NCBI GenBank assembly: GCA_026395275.1 | Contig: JAPLZA010000083.1 | Coordinates: 1 to 10,930 of the forward strand | DNA: 10,930 nt | Direction: 5' to 3' | DNA from: Candidatus Staskawiczbacteria bacterium | Lineage (GTDB): Bacteria; Patescibacteriota; Minisyncoccia; Minisyncoccales; Staskawiczbacteraceae | Part shown: in pieces, positions 5,021 to 10,930 of the stretch | How the letters are laid out: every line of letters starts with the position of its first letter | Position numbering within the stretch: position 1 is the first letter of the stretch | Position numbers and translations under genes: made by a program | The notes under the pieces: model-generated | Database searches by the model: none | Told to the model about the DNA's origin: nothing | Seen by the model: the letters and a program-made list of their open reading frames with translations, nothing else

Positions 5021-5460
5021 AAAAAATAATTATATACACAGATGGCGGTTCGCGTGGAAACCCGGGCAAGGCTGGAATTGGAGTGGTTTTTTGCAATGAA
5101 AAAGATCAGCCCATAAAAAAATTTGGAGAATATTTGGGGGACAATTTAACAAATAATGACGCTGAATATCAGGCGATAATTTTTGCCTTTAAAAAATTTA
5201 AAGCAGTATTTGGGAAAGCAATTACTGAAACAGCAGATGTTGAGGTGCGGGCTGACTCGGAATTAGTTGTAAAACAACTGAACGGAGATTACAGATTAAC
5301 CGACCCAAAGATACAGCAGTTTTTTATAGAAATTTGGAATTTAAAATTTGATTTCAATTCAGTTAAATTCAAACACATCCCGCGCGAGAAAAATAAAGAG
5401 GCAGACAGATTGGTGAACGAGGCATTGGACGCAGAGGGTGGCGCTAAAACTTTATTTTAA
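5017..5460 (+). CDS. rnhA: Ribonuclease HI family protein
   Basis: A 147-aa enzyme expected to cut the RNA strand of RNA-DNA hybrids, for example in primer removal and R-loop resolution. The four acidic residues of the two-metal active site are visible: D9 in YTDGGSRGNPG, E50 in NNDAEYQAI, D80 in RADSELVV and D130 in REKNKEADRLVNEA. The T-N-N-x-A-E and D-S-x-L-V-V motifs are those of the RVT_3/RNase HI-like branch. The basic protrusion of E. coli RNase HI is absent, as in many short bacterial and archaeal forms. It overlaps the upstream membrane protein by four bases and has no SD, so reinitiation is likely. The gene symbol is used for the family; an ypdQ/ypeP-type paralog is also possible. 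Confidence 0.92.
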   Translation: MKKIIIYTDGGSRGNPGKAGIGVVFCNEKDQPIKKFGEYLGDNLTNNDAEYQAIIFAFKKFKAVFGKAITETADVEVRADSELVVKQLNGDYRLTDPKIQQFFIEIWNLKFDFNSVKFKHIPREKNKEADRLVNEALDAEGGAKTLF

Positions 5461-5464
5461 ATTG

Positions 5465-5473
5465 TGGTAAAAT
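5465..5473 (+). promoter_or_regulatory. Extended -10 promoter for the 5522 gene
   Basis: TGG-TAAAAT lies 4 nt after the RNase H stop. No -35 is obvious. The predicted leader is about 42 nt, the longest among the extended -10 genes here. Confidence 0.55.
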
Positions 5474-5521
5474 AAGGCAAAGGTCCATAAGTAATTATTA
5501 AATTAAATTTTATATAAAATT

Positions 5522-5719
5522 ATGGAGAATGGAAAAGCTTGTTGCAATTGCTCTCATCATAAAATTGTGCCTTGTTGCATAACTTTAATTGGTTTGGCAT
5601 TTTTGCTTTTGCAGTTGAATATATTTTTGACTGCATACGTAGTAGGTATTATTTGGCCGGTATTGCTGATTGTAATAGGACTAGTTAAGATGAGGGGAGG
5701 AAATTGCAAGTGTTGCTAA
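5522..5719 (+). CDS. Cys-rich small membrane protein, DUF5668-like
   Basis: A 65-aa protein with two adjacent hydrophobic segments (about 20-36 and 38-55), the second carrying the WPVLLIVIGL motif typical of the LiaI/LiaF-like DUF5668 domain. Cysteines cluster at both ends (C7, C8, C10, C18, C19 and C62, C64, C65) with H12 and H13. If both ends face the cytoplasm these could form a shared metal site, but that is inference. There is no SD before the ATG at 5522. It is convergent with rnpB and shares its terminator. DUF5668 members occur in envelope-stress and membrane-associated contexts. The function here is unknown. Confidence 0.75.
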   Translation: MENGKACCNCSHHKIVPCCITLIGLAFLLLQLNIFLTAYVVGIIWPVLLIVIGLVKMRGGNCKCC

Positions 5720-5729
5720 AAAATTAAAA

Positions 5730-5768
5730 CAAACAAAAAGCACGACCTGAAGTCGTGTTTTTTGTTTG
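5730..5768. terminator. Long bidirectional terminator between the 5522 gene and rnpB
   Basis: Bases 5730-5746 pair with 5752-5768 in a 17-bp stem, with one G-T wobble at 5740/5758, around a 5-nt loop. The GC core is CACGAC/GTCGTG. It has A-rich and T-rich flanks, so it gives a T-tract to both strands: plus for the small membrane protein, minus for RNase P RNA. Confidence 0.9.
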
Positions 5769-6125
5769 TCCTGGCAAGACTATAAGCCGAATTCTGTGTT
5801 ATGTGATCATCTGTCTGTTCACGATATTACTATCGGAATCAAGCGAACTACTTTTAACAGAATCCCGAGATAAAATTAACCCGGTCATCTGCTTTGTTCT
5901 TGCGCCCAATAAGGATTTAGCCGTTTCAGTCCTGCATTGCTGCAGAAATATTCCATTGCTGGAATGCTAGACCTTTCGGTCAAAGCCGTTTCTGTTCGCA
6001 CCTCGCACATTACTGTGGACGGCCGTTAGCCGCTATTATTTTATCCGCCTTTTCAGGCGAGATGGTGTTCGGACTTTCCTCTCCAAATTTTCATTTGAAG
6101 CGATCACTCATCTTGCTAGGACACC
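5768..6125 (-). ncRNA. rnpB: RNase P RNA (class A)
   Basis: The catalytic RNA of RNase P, which cuts the 5' leader from pre-tRNA. Read on the minus strand, it has the conserved GAGAGGAAAGTCCGAAC block (CR I, about 6069-6085) near its 5' end and ACAGAATTCGGCTTATAG (CR V, about 5781-5798) near its 3' end; these form the P4 core. The ends pair as helix P1: 6111-6122 with 5768-5779, 12 positions with one A-C mismatch. The length is about 355 nt. Plus-strand reading frames across it are shadows. A TTGACA/TAATAT promoter lies just upstream on the minus strand, and the long hairpin at 5730-5768 ends it. The exact ends are within a few bases. Confidence 0.95.
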
Positions 6126-6128
6126 TTA

Positions 6129-6156
6129 ATATTACAATTTTATAGGCGTTTGTCAA
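6129..6156 (-). promoter_or_regulatory. Promoter of rnpB
   Basis: On the minus strand, TTGACA (6156-6151) and TAATAT (6134-6129) are separated by 16 nt, and a start 5-7 nt later falls at the P1 helix of RNase P RNA. It is one of the two best -35/-10 promoters in the window. Confidence 0.8.
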
Positions 6157-6179
6157 TATTAGGCTCGTTTTTAGATTAG

Positions 6180-6208
6180 TTGTAAAAACAATAAAAAAAT
6201 AGTAAGAT
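6180..6208 (+). promoter_or_regulatory. Candidate promoter for murJ
   Basis: TTGTAA (6180-6185) and TAAGAT (6203-6208) are separated by 17 nt. It is divergent from the rnpB promoter. The leader would be only about 5 nt before the ATG at 6220. Confidence 0.5.
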
Positions 6209-6219
6209 TAACAATATTT

Positions 6220-7866
6220 ATGATTCAAAGATTCCTTAATTCCCAGACAAAATCAATCAGCTCGGCATCTTTAATATTGGCCATATCTTATTTAGTGTCG
6301 GCTGTTTTAGGTTTGATAAGAGACCGCTTGCTAGCCGGTACTTTTGGAGCAGGCAACGAGCTTGATGTTTATTATACAGCTTTTACTGTGCCAGATTTTA
6401 TTGCTTTGATTTTAATTTTTGGAGCTATAGCAGCTGCAGTAATTCCAATATTTAGTGGATATTTAATAAAATCTAAAGAAGAAGCATGGGAATATGTTTC
6501 AAGGCTTTTCAATGTATTTTTGGGATTTTTGATTATTGTTTGTTTAATTCTAATTATTTTTACTCCAGCTATTGTTTCTTTAATAGCTCCGGGATTTTCG
6601 GGTGACAAAAAAGAATTGGCGGTAATGTTAATGCGTATTATGTTTTTAAGTCCAATTATTCTAGGGGCTTCAAACATGATAAGCGGAATTTTGCAGGTCT
6701 TCCACAGATTTTTGGTAACAGCAATGGCGCCACTATTATATAACCTTGGAATAATAATTGGAATTTTATTTTTTGTACCAAAGTTTGGTTTGGCCGGGTT
6801 AGCATGGGGAGTGGTGCTTGGCGGAGTCTTGCATTTGTTGGTTCAGATTCCTGCGTTTTTCTTTTCCGGATTTAGATATAAGGCATCTTTTAATTATAAA
6901 GACGAGGGAGTTAAAAAAACAATAAAACTTATGGTGCCAAGGTCTTTGGGACTAGGGGCGGGGCAATTAAACACAATTGCCACAACAGCCATTGCTTCCA
7001 CTTTGATGTCAGGGTCAATTGCGGTGTTTAATTTGGCAAATAATTTATCATCAATTTTAGTTAACGCAGTTGCAGTTTCTGTTTCAACAGCTTCTTTTCC
7101 GGCAATGTCTATGGCTTTTTTAAAAGATGAGGGAGATGAATTTTTAAGAAAATTTTCCAGTATATTTAGACAGATAATTTTTTTGGTGGTTCCGTTAAGT
7201 TTGTTGCTTTTGATTTTAAGAGCACAGATAGTCAGGGTAGTTTTGGGGGTTGGAAAATTTGGCTGGGCCGATACAAAGCTTACAACAGCTTGCCTTGGAA
7301 TTTTGGCGTTAAATTTAATAGCTCAGGCTTTAATTTTATTTTTATCAAAAACTTTTTATGCAGCTCATAATACAAAAATTCCGGCAATAATAAGCGGAGT
7401 TACGGTTATTTTTAATATATTGCTCAGTTTATTGCTTGTGTGGCTTGTTAGATTTTCTGCGGGATTTAATTTCTTTTTGCAAGATTTATTAAGACTTGGA
7501 GGCGTAGCCAACATTGGAGTTATTGCTTTGGCTTTAGCTTATACAATAACAGCTGTTCTGGAAGGTTCTTTGCTTTTATATATGTTTTGCAAAAAATTTC
7601 CAAAGCTTCACGTAAAGGAAATTTCAGATTCTTTATACAAAATATTTTTTGCCAGCTTTATAATGTTTGTTTTAACTTTTATAATAAGGCAGATTTTAGG
7701 ATCTATTATTAGTTTGCAAACATTTTGGGGGGTTTTCTTCCAATTAATTGTTTCTGGCACAGTTGGAGTCTTAACATATGCTTTGGCAACACATTTAATG
7801 AAGTCGCCAGAAAACAAAGCCATAGTTGATTCATTTTTAAAGAAATTTTTATATCCAGTAAAATAA
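6220..7866 (+). CDS. murJ: Lipid II flippase MurJ (MviN family)
   Basis: A 548-aa polytopic membrane protein of the MOP/MVF superfamily that flips lipid II across the membrane for peptidoglycan synthesis. About 14 hydrophobic segments are spread through the length. The N-terminal signature GLIRDRLLAGTFGAGNELD (31-49) and AFTVPD (54-59) match the family, with R34 and D49 in the positions of conserved charged residues. By comparison with E. coli MurJ from memory, the Arg before FG (here G40), the RR pair after the PN motif and the Glu of AEGAF are replaced by small or hydrophobic residues (PDFIALILIFGAI, 58-70). This divergence seems common in CPR homologs. No SD. The SET-domain gene starts 2 nt after its stop, so they form an operon. 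Together with the M23 peptidase it suggests the cell makes peptidoglycan. Confidence 0.93.
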   Translation: MIQRFLNSQTKSISSASLILAISYLVSAVLGLIRDRLLAGTFGAGNELDVYYTAFTVPDFIALILIFGAIAAAVIPIFSGYLIKSKEEAWEYVSRLFNVFLGFLIIVCLILIIFTPAIVSLIAPGFSGDKKELAVMLMRIMFLSPIILGASNMISGILQVFHRFLVTAMAPLLYNLGIIIGILFFVPKFGLAGLAWGVVLGGVLHLLVQIPAFFFSGFRYKASFNYKDEGVKKTIKLMVPRSLGLGAGQLNTIATTAIASTLMSGSIAVFNLANNLSSILVNAVAVSVSTASFPAMSMAFLKDEGDEFLRKFSSIFRQIIFLVVPLSLLLLILRAQIVRVVLGVGKFGWADTKLTTACLGILALNLIAQALILFLSKTFYAAHNTKIPAIISGVTVIFNILLSLLLVWLVRFSAGFNFFLQDLLRLGGVANIGVIALALAYTITAVLEGSLLLYMFCKKFPKLHVKEISDSLYKIFFASFIMFVLTFIIRQILGSIISLQTFWGVFFQLIVSGTVGVLTYALATHLMKSPENKAIVDSFLKKFLYPVK

Positions 7867-7868
7867 AA

Positions 7869-8333
7869 ATGAAAAAGTTTTACATCGGTAAATCTAAAAT
7901 TCAAGGAAAAGGGATTATTGTTAATCGGGACATCAAGAAAGACGAAGTAATATTCATTTTTTTGGGGAGAGAAAGAATTTATACATCCGGTGATTGGTTC
8001 CATGGCCCAAACTGGCTCCAAGTTGGTTACGCAAAATGGATAGAACCTAGGCCGGGTTCTGCGGGAAATTACCTGAATCATTCGTGTAGTCCAACGGCTG
8101 GAGTGCATGGTAAAAATAAAATTGTTGCCATGCGAGATTTGAAAACGGGTGAAGAAGTAGCAATTGATTACGCACTTACAGAAACCTATCCTTTATGGCA
8201 CATGAAATGCAATTGTAGGTCTAAAAATTGTCGCAAAATTGTAAAGCCGTATCACGATATGCCAGCTTGGAGAATGAAAATAAGTTGGGATGAATATATC
8301 GTAACAAAAAAAGAAAAAAGTTTTAATACATAA
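7869..8333 (+). CDS. SET domain-containing protein, putative lysine methyltransferase
   Basis: A 154-aa protein that is almost only a SET domain, which transfers a methyl group from SAM to protein lysines. It has an opening strand with G-x-G (IQGKGIIVNRDIKKDEVI, 11-28), the pseudoknot motif GNYLNHSCSP (66-75), EEVAIDY (95-101) with the catalytic-type Y101, and a post-SET cysteine set C114-x-C116-x4-C121 that with C73 would bind one zinc. All core residues are present, so activity is plausible. The protein target is unknown. It starts 2 nt after murJ without an SD, and its stop touches the palindrome at 8333-8360. Bacterial SET proteins of this short type are often of horizontal origin, but base use here is like its neighbours. 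Confidence 0.9.
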   Translation: MKKFYIGKSKIQGKGIIVNRDIKKDEVIFIFLGRERIYTSGDWFHGPNWLQVGYAKWIEPRPGSAGNYLNHSCSPTAGVHGKNKIVAMRDLKTGEEVAIDYALTETYPLWHMKCNCRSKNCRKIVKPYHDMPAWRMKISWDEYIVTKKEKSFNT

Positions 8334-8360
8334 TAGGACAATTCTATGGAATTGTCCTAT
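8333..8360. repeat. Palindrome copy 1, at the ArsR gene promoter
   Basis: Arms ATAGGACAATTC (8333-8344) and GAATTGTCCTAT (8349-8360) are exact reverse complements around TATG. The 3' arm ends 6 nt before the extended -10 at 8367, covering the -35 zone. No T-tract follows. A near-identical copy lies after the gene. It is best explained as an operator for the ArsR-type regulator; a small mobile repeat pair is the alternative. Confidence 0.85.
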
Positions 8361-8366
8361 GAGAAA

Positions 8367-8375
8367 TGCTACAAT
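8367..8375 (+). promoter_or_regulatory. Extended -10 promoter of the ArsR-type gene
   Basis: TGC-TACAAT lies 16 nt before the ATG at 8392, so the leader would be about 10 nt. Palindrome copy 1 occupies the -35 region directly upstream, a position where a bound repressor would block RNA polymerase. Confidence 0.6.
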
Positions 8376-8391
8376 AGTAAATTATAATACT

Positions 8392-8667
8392 ATGGATAAT
8401 AATGCAAAAAGATGGACGGTTGTGTTTAGGGCTTTGGCCAATATCAACCGTTTAAAAATTATAAAAATGCTTGCAGGCGGACAAAAAATGACTGTCAGCC
8501 AAATTTCTGATAATCTCAATATTTCTTTTAAGGCAACTTCGAATCATCTGGCCATGCTGAAAAATTTAGATGTTTTAGAATCGCTTGGCGCTAACGGGCA
8601 TGTCTTCTATTCTATCAACCCAAATAAGCCAAGTGATTTTAATAAGGTATTAGACCACCTGCTTTGA
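8392..8667 (+). CDS. ArsR family winged-helix transcriptional regulator
   Basis: A 91-aa protein (start at 8392) with an ArsR-type winged helix. It has the first helix FRALANINRLKIIKML (about 11-26), TVSQISDNLNISFKATSNHLAMLKNLDVL (about 33-61) with the recognition helix around KATSNHLAML, and the wing ESLGANGHVFYSI (62-74). No metal-binding Cys of the ELCVCD type is seen, so it is probably not an arsenic or cadmium sensor. An upstream in-frame ATG at 8359 is rejected because it lies inside the palindrome and before the -10. The gene is bracketed by two copies of the same palindrome, consistent with autoregulation plus control of the next gene, lepA. No SD. The family is clear; the ligand and the DNA target are inferred. 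Confidence 0.88.
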   Translation: MDNNAKRWTVVFRALANINRLKIIKMLAGGQKMTVSQISDNLNISFKATSNHLAMLKNLDVLESLGANGHVFYSINPNKPSDFNKVLDHLL

Positions 8668-8670
8668 TGT

Positions 8671-8698
8671 GTAGGACAATTCCATAGAATTGTCCTAT
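8671..8698. repeat. Palindrome copy 2, between the ArsR gene and lepA
   Basis: Arms TAGGACAATTC (8672-8682) and GAATTGTCCTA (8687-8697) are exact reverse complements around CATA. The element is the reverse complement of copy 1 apart from one end base. It lies 3 nt after the ArsR stop and about 40 nt before lepA, and its right arm gives a TTGTCC that could act as a -35. Confidence 0.85.
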
Positions 8699-8719
8699 TA
8701 TATGTTGTAAAAATATAAA
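8690..8719 (+). promoter_or_regulatory. Weak candidate promoter of lepA overlapping palindrome copy 2
   Basis: TTGTCC (8690-8695) and TATAAA (8714-8719) are 18 nt apart. TATTAT at 8696-8701 is another possible -10. Either way the palindrome would overlap the promoter. lepA could also be read through from upstream. Confidence 0.35.
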
Positions 8720-8738
8720 AAAGTTAAATAGATAAAAA

Positions 8739-10538
8739 ATGCAGGAAAATATAAGAAACTTTTCAATAATTGCCCACATAGACCACGGGAAGTCGACACT
8801 TGCCGATAGGCTTTTGGAATTGACAGGAACCATAGACCCTAAAAAAATGATGCCCCAGTTTTTAGATTCTATGGATTTAGAAAGAGAGAAAGGAATTACC
8901 ATAAAGTTAAAAGCCATCAGAATGAATTATAAGTTTGAGGGCAAAGATTATATTTTAAATTTGGTTGATACTCCCGGCCACGTAGATTTTTCATATGAAG
9001 TTTCAAGGTCCATGGAAGCTGTTGAAGGAGCCATTTTATTAGTTGATGCAACTCAGGGAATTCAGGCGCAGACATTGGCAAACTTGGAATTGGCAAAAAA
9101 GCAAAATTTAAAAATTATTCCAGTTGTAAATAAAATTGATTCACCAATTGCTAAAGTTGAAGAAACAATTGAAGAGCTAGCAAATTTATTGCAGGTTTTT
9201 CCGGAAGATATAATAAAAATTTCTGCAAAAGATGGGACAAACGTTGAGCAAATTTTAACAACTATTATAAAAGAAGTTCCTCCACCAAAAGAAAGTTTAA
9301 AAAATGATTTTAGAGCGCTTATTTTTGATTCTGAGTACGATTCTTTTAAGGGCGTTATTGCCTATGTGCGTGTTGTTGACGGAGAAATTTCTAACGGAGA
9401 AAAAATTGAATTAATGGCAACTAAATCTCCAGCTGAAGTAAAAGAGCTTGGTTATTTAAATCCAACTTATTCTGCAAAAGAAAAAATTAAAGCCGGAGAT
9501 ATTGGGTACATTGCAACGGGAATTAAGGAGCCGGGAAAAGTTACTGCCGGAGATACAATTATAAAATTTCAAAATGCAGCCACAAAAGGGACGGTTGAGC
9601 CATTACCGGGTTACCAAAAACCAAAGCCAATGGTTTTTGCTAGTTTATATCCGGAAAACCCAGATGATTTTGATATATTAAAAGTTGCTTTATCAAAACT
9701 AAAATTATCTGACTCGGCAGTTGTTTTCGAACAGGAAATGAAAGAAGCTTTGGGCAGGGGATTTAACTGCGGATTTTTGGGAACTTTGCACATAGAAATT
9801 ATTTCTGAAAGATTACAAAGAGAGTTTGGTTTGAAATTAGTCATTTCAACTCCGTCGGTTGTTTACAAGGTGCACGACCAGAAAGGAAAAGAAATTATTA
9901 TTTATTCGGCAGCTGATTGGCCGGACCAGTCTAAAATAAGAAACACAGAAGAGCCGTGGGTTTCCTTGGAGGTTATTGCTCCGTCAAACCAGGTTGGAAG
10001 ATTGATGGAAATTCTAAAAGGCTTAAAAGGAAATTATATTACAACAAATTATTTGAGTCCGGAAAGAGTGATTATAGTTTTTGAAACTCCTTTGCGTGGA
10101 ATTATTGCCAACCTTTATGACAAAATAAAAACAGCCAGCCAAGGTTATGCGTCAATGAGTTACAACCTTTTAGGATACAAGCCGGGTAAATTGGTAAAAA
10201 TGGAAATTTGGGTAGCCGGCCAAAAAGAAGAAGCGTTTTCAAGAATTGTTTCCGAAGACGAATCATATTTTGAAGGTAAAAAAATGGTTGAAAAATTAAA
10301 AGAAGTTTTGCCACCAGAACAATTTTCTGTTGCTTTGCAGGCCGTAATTGGAGGAAAAGTTATAGCCAGAGAAACAATTAAAGCTTACATGAAAGACGTT
10401 GCAGGATATTTATATGGTGGAGATATAACAAGAAAAAATAAGCTCCGCGAAAAACAGAAAAAAGGAAAGAAGCTTATGAAAGCGAAAGGGAAGGTGAATG
10501 TTCCCACAAAAGCCTTTCTGGAGGTATTTCGTGCATAA
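8739..10538 (+). CDS. lepA: Elongation factor 4 (LepA), ribosomal back-translocase GTPase
   Basis: A full-length 599-aa translational GTPase that acts on stalled or mis-translocated ribosomes. G motifs are intact: G1 AHIDHGKST (12-20), G2 REKGIT (49-54), G3 DTPGH (77-81), G4 NKID (131-134) and G5 SAK (162-164). Domain II (beta-barrel) follows at about 185-280, then EF-G-like domains with LPGYQKPKPMV and GRGFNCGFLGTLHIEIISERL, then the LepA-specific C-terminal domain with GYKPGKLVKMEIWVAGQ and GGDITRKNKLREKQKKGKKLMK. The start lacks an SD but fits the conserved N-terminus (IRNFSIIAHIDHGKST). It ends at a good terminator, and its upstream region holds palindrome copy 2, so it may be regulated by the ArsR-type protein. 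Confidence 0.98.
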   Translation: MQENIRNFSIIAHIDHGKSTLADRLLELTGTIDPKKMMPQFLDSMDLEREKGITIKLKAIRMNYKFEGKDYILNLVDTPGHVDFSYEVSRSMEAVEGAILLVDATQGIQAQTLANLELAKKQNLKIIPVVNKIDSPIAKVEETIEELANLLQVFPEDIIKISAKDGTNVEQILTTIIKEVPPPKESLKNDFRALIFDSEYDSFKGVIAYVRVVDGEISNGEKIELMATKSPAEVKELGYLNPTYSAKEKIKAGDIGYIATGIKEPGKVTAGDTIIKFQNAATKGTVEPLPGYQKPKPMVFASLYPENPDDFDILKVALSKLKLSDSAVVFEQEMKEALGRGFNCGFLGTLHIEIISERLQREFGLKLVISTPSVVYKVHDQKGKEIIIYSAADWPDQSKIRNTEEPWVSLEVIAPSNQVGRLMEILKGLKGNYITTNYLSPERVIIVFETPLRGIIANLYDKIKTASQGYASMSYNLLGYKPGKLVKMEIWVAGQKEEAFSRIVSEDESYFEGKKMVEKLKEVLPPEQFSVALQAVIGGKVIARETIKAYMKDVAGYLYGGDITRKNKLREKQKKGKKLMKAKGKVNVPTKAFLEVFRA

Positions 10539-10556
10539 AAATTTATCAAAATTTAG

Positions 10557-10587
10557 CCCGAGGTTAATCGCCTCGGGTTTTAGTTTA
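10557..10587 (+). terminator. Intrinsic terminator after lepA
   Basis: CCCGAGG (10557-10563) and CCTCGGG (10571-10577) form a perfect 7-bp stem with a 7-nt loop, followed by TTTTAGTTT. Confidence 0.9.
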
Positions 10588-10590
10588 CCA

Positions 10591-10619
10591 TTGACTTTAT
10601 GGTTATTGCGACGTATAAT
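10591..10619 (+). promoter_or_regulatory. Strong promoter for the small gene at the right end
   Basis: TTGACT (10591-10596) and TATAAT (10614-10619) are separated by exactly 17 nt. It directly follows the lepA terminator. The predicted leader is about 55 nt. Confidence 0.85.
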
Positions 10620-10666
10620 AGTAGGCAGTTGTTTGTAAATATAATATTGAATTTGGGTAGCAATTT

Positions 10667-10672
10667 AAGGAG
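10667..10672 (+). promoter_or_regulatory. Shine-Dalgarno of the 10681 gene
   Basis: AAGGAG lies 8 nt before the ATG at 10681. This is a canonical SD, in contrast to the SD-less housekeeping genes nearby. Confidence 0.8.
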
Positions 10673-10680
10673 AATATCCT

Positions 10681-10930
10681 ATGAAAACTTGGTCGGCCGG
10701 AATGGTTTTAGCGGTCGGCGGAGTAATTTTACTGTTTCCTCTTGATGCGCTGGGATTTAAGTGTCATGTGTCGGCATTTGTTGCTTCGGCAGTTTGTTTT
10801 TTAGGGTTTGTTATACAGGTATACGCAACGCTTAGGATGAGAGCTTCTTTCAAGCGTGAGAGGGAGTTGGCTAAACAAAAACAGGTCGCTCTTCTGGAAC
10901 GAATGAAGAAACTTCCGCCGGCAGAGGCCA
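10681..10930 (+). CDS. Small two-TM membrane protein, truncated by the window end
   Basis: The first 83 codons are visible and no stop is reached. Two hydrophobic segments (about residues 6-25 and 30-50) are joined by a short loop containing Cys and His (GFKCHV). They are followed by a charged, probably helical cytoplasmic tail rich in Arg, Lys and Glu (RMRASFKRERELAKQKQ) and then a Pro stretch (KLPPAEA). The start is fixed by the SD at 10667-10672 and by a strong 17-nt-spaced promoter. Composition is more GC-rich than lepA, like the small genes at 109-631. I do not recognise a family; the function is unknown and the C-terminus is not in the window. Confidence 0.7.
   Translation, partial: MKTWSAGMVLAVGGVILLFPLDALGFKCHVSAFVASAVCFLGFVIQVYATLRMRASFKRERELAKQKQVALLERMKKLPPAEA

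Noticed and set aside
5755..5970. 71-aa plus-strand reading frame rich in Cys
   Set aside because: It lies inside the minus-strand RNase P RNA and has no start signals.
7608..8108. 166-aa minus-strand reading frame
   Set aside because: It is antisense to the murJ end and SET gene, both well supported by motifs.
8333..8360. Palindrome as a terminator of the murJ-SET operon
   Set aside because: The stem is good but no T-tract follows on the plus strand, and a copy of it recurs before lepA.
8383..8388. TATAAT as the -10 of the ArsR gene
   Set aside because: It lies only 3 nt before the ATG, so transcription would start inside the gene; TGC-TACAAT at 8367 fits better.
8359..8391. Upstream in-frame ATG start for the ArsR gene
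   Set aside because: The ATG is inside the palindrome and upstream of the extended -10 at 8367; the start at 8392 fits the family N-terminus.
1..10930. UGA recoding (code 25) or tRNA genes
   Set aside because: Real genes end in TGA and have no in-frame TGA; no tRNA-like cloverleaf was noticed by eye.

Overview
This window is AT-rich bacterial DNA with short intergenic gaps, mostly SD-less housekeeping genes and very short mRNA leaders. The gene set (compact MetK, YwbE, a PD-(D/E)XK nuclease, M23 peptidase, CYTH protein, divergent MurJ, SET protein, LepA) together with this compact style suggests a Candidate Phyla Radiation (Patescibacteria, perhaps Parcubacteria-like) genome. That assignment is inference. 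UGA is used as a normal stop (for example in the ArsR-type gene and the 104-aa membrane protein), so this is not the UGA=Gly code of Gracilibacteria/Absconditabacteria.

Layout. 1-35: terminator tail of an upstream gene. 36-667: promoter, two small SD-containing genes (a membrane-anchored Cys-rich protein and a 90-aa unknown) and a terminator. 668-1926: a palindrome, a SAM-I riboswitch with antiterminator/terminator, then metK. 1937-3008: terminator, extended -10 promoter, a PD-(D/E)XK nuclease and the overlapping ywbE-like gene. 3021-4624: terminator, promoter, M23 peptidase and CYTH protein. 4652-5460: promoter containing a hairpin repeat, a two-TM protein and RNase H. 5465-5768: a DUF5668-like Cys-rich membrane protein and a long bidirectional terminator. 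5768-6125: RNase P RNA on the minus strand. 6180-8333: murJ and a SET-domain gene. 8333-8698: an ArsR-type regulator flanked by two nearly identical perfect-arm palindromes. 8739-10538: lepA and its terminator. 10591-10930: a strong promoter, an SD and a truncated two-TM small gene.

The genes cover methyl-donor synthesis (metK), cell wall (M23 peptidase, MurJ), RNA processing (RNase P, RNase H), translation quality (LepA) and DNA processing (nuclease). The most notable signals are regulatory. They are the complete SAM-I attenuator; the twin palindromes around the ArsR gene, one at its own promoter and one just upstream of lepA; and an apparent split between two promoter classes. SD-less protein genes use extended -10 elements (TGN-TANAAT, five instances), while rnpB and the SD-containing small gene at the right end use -35/-10 promoters.
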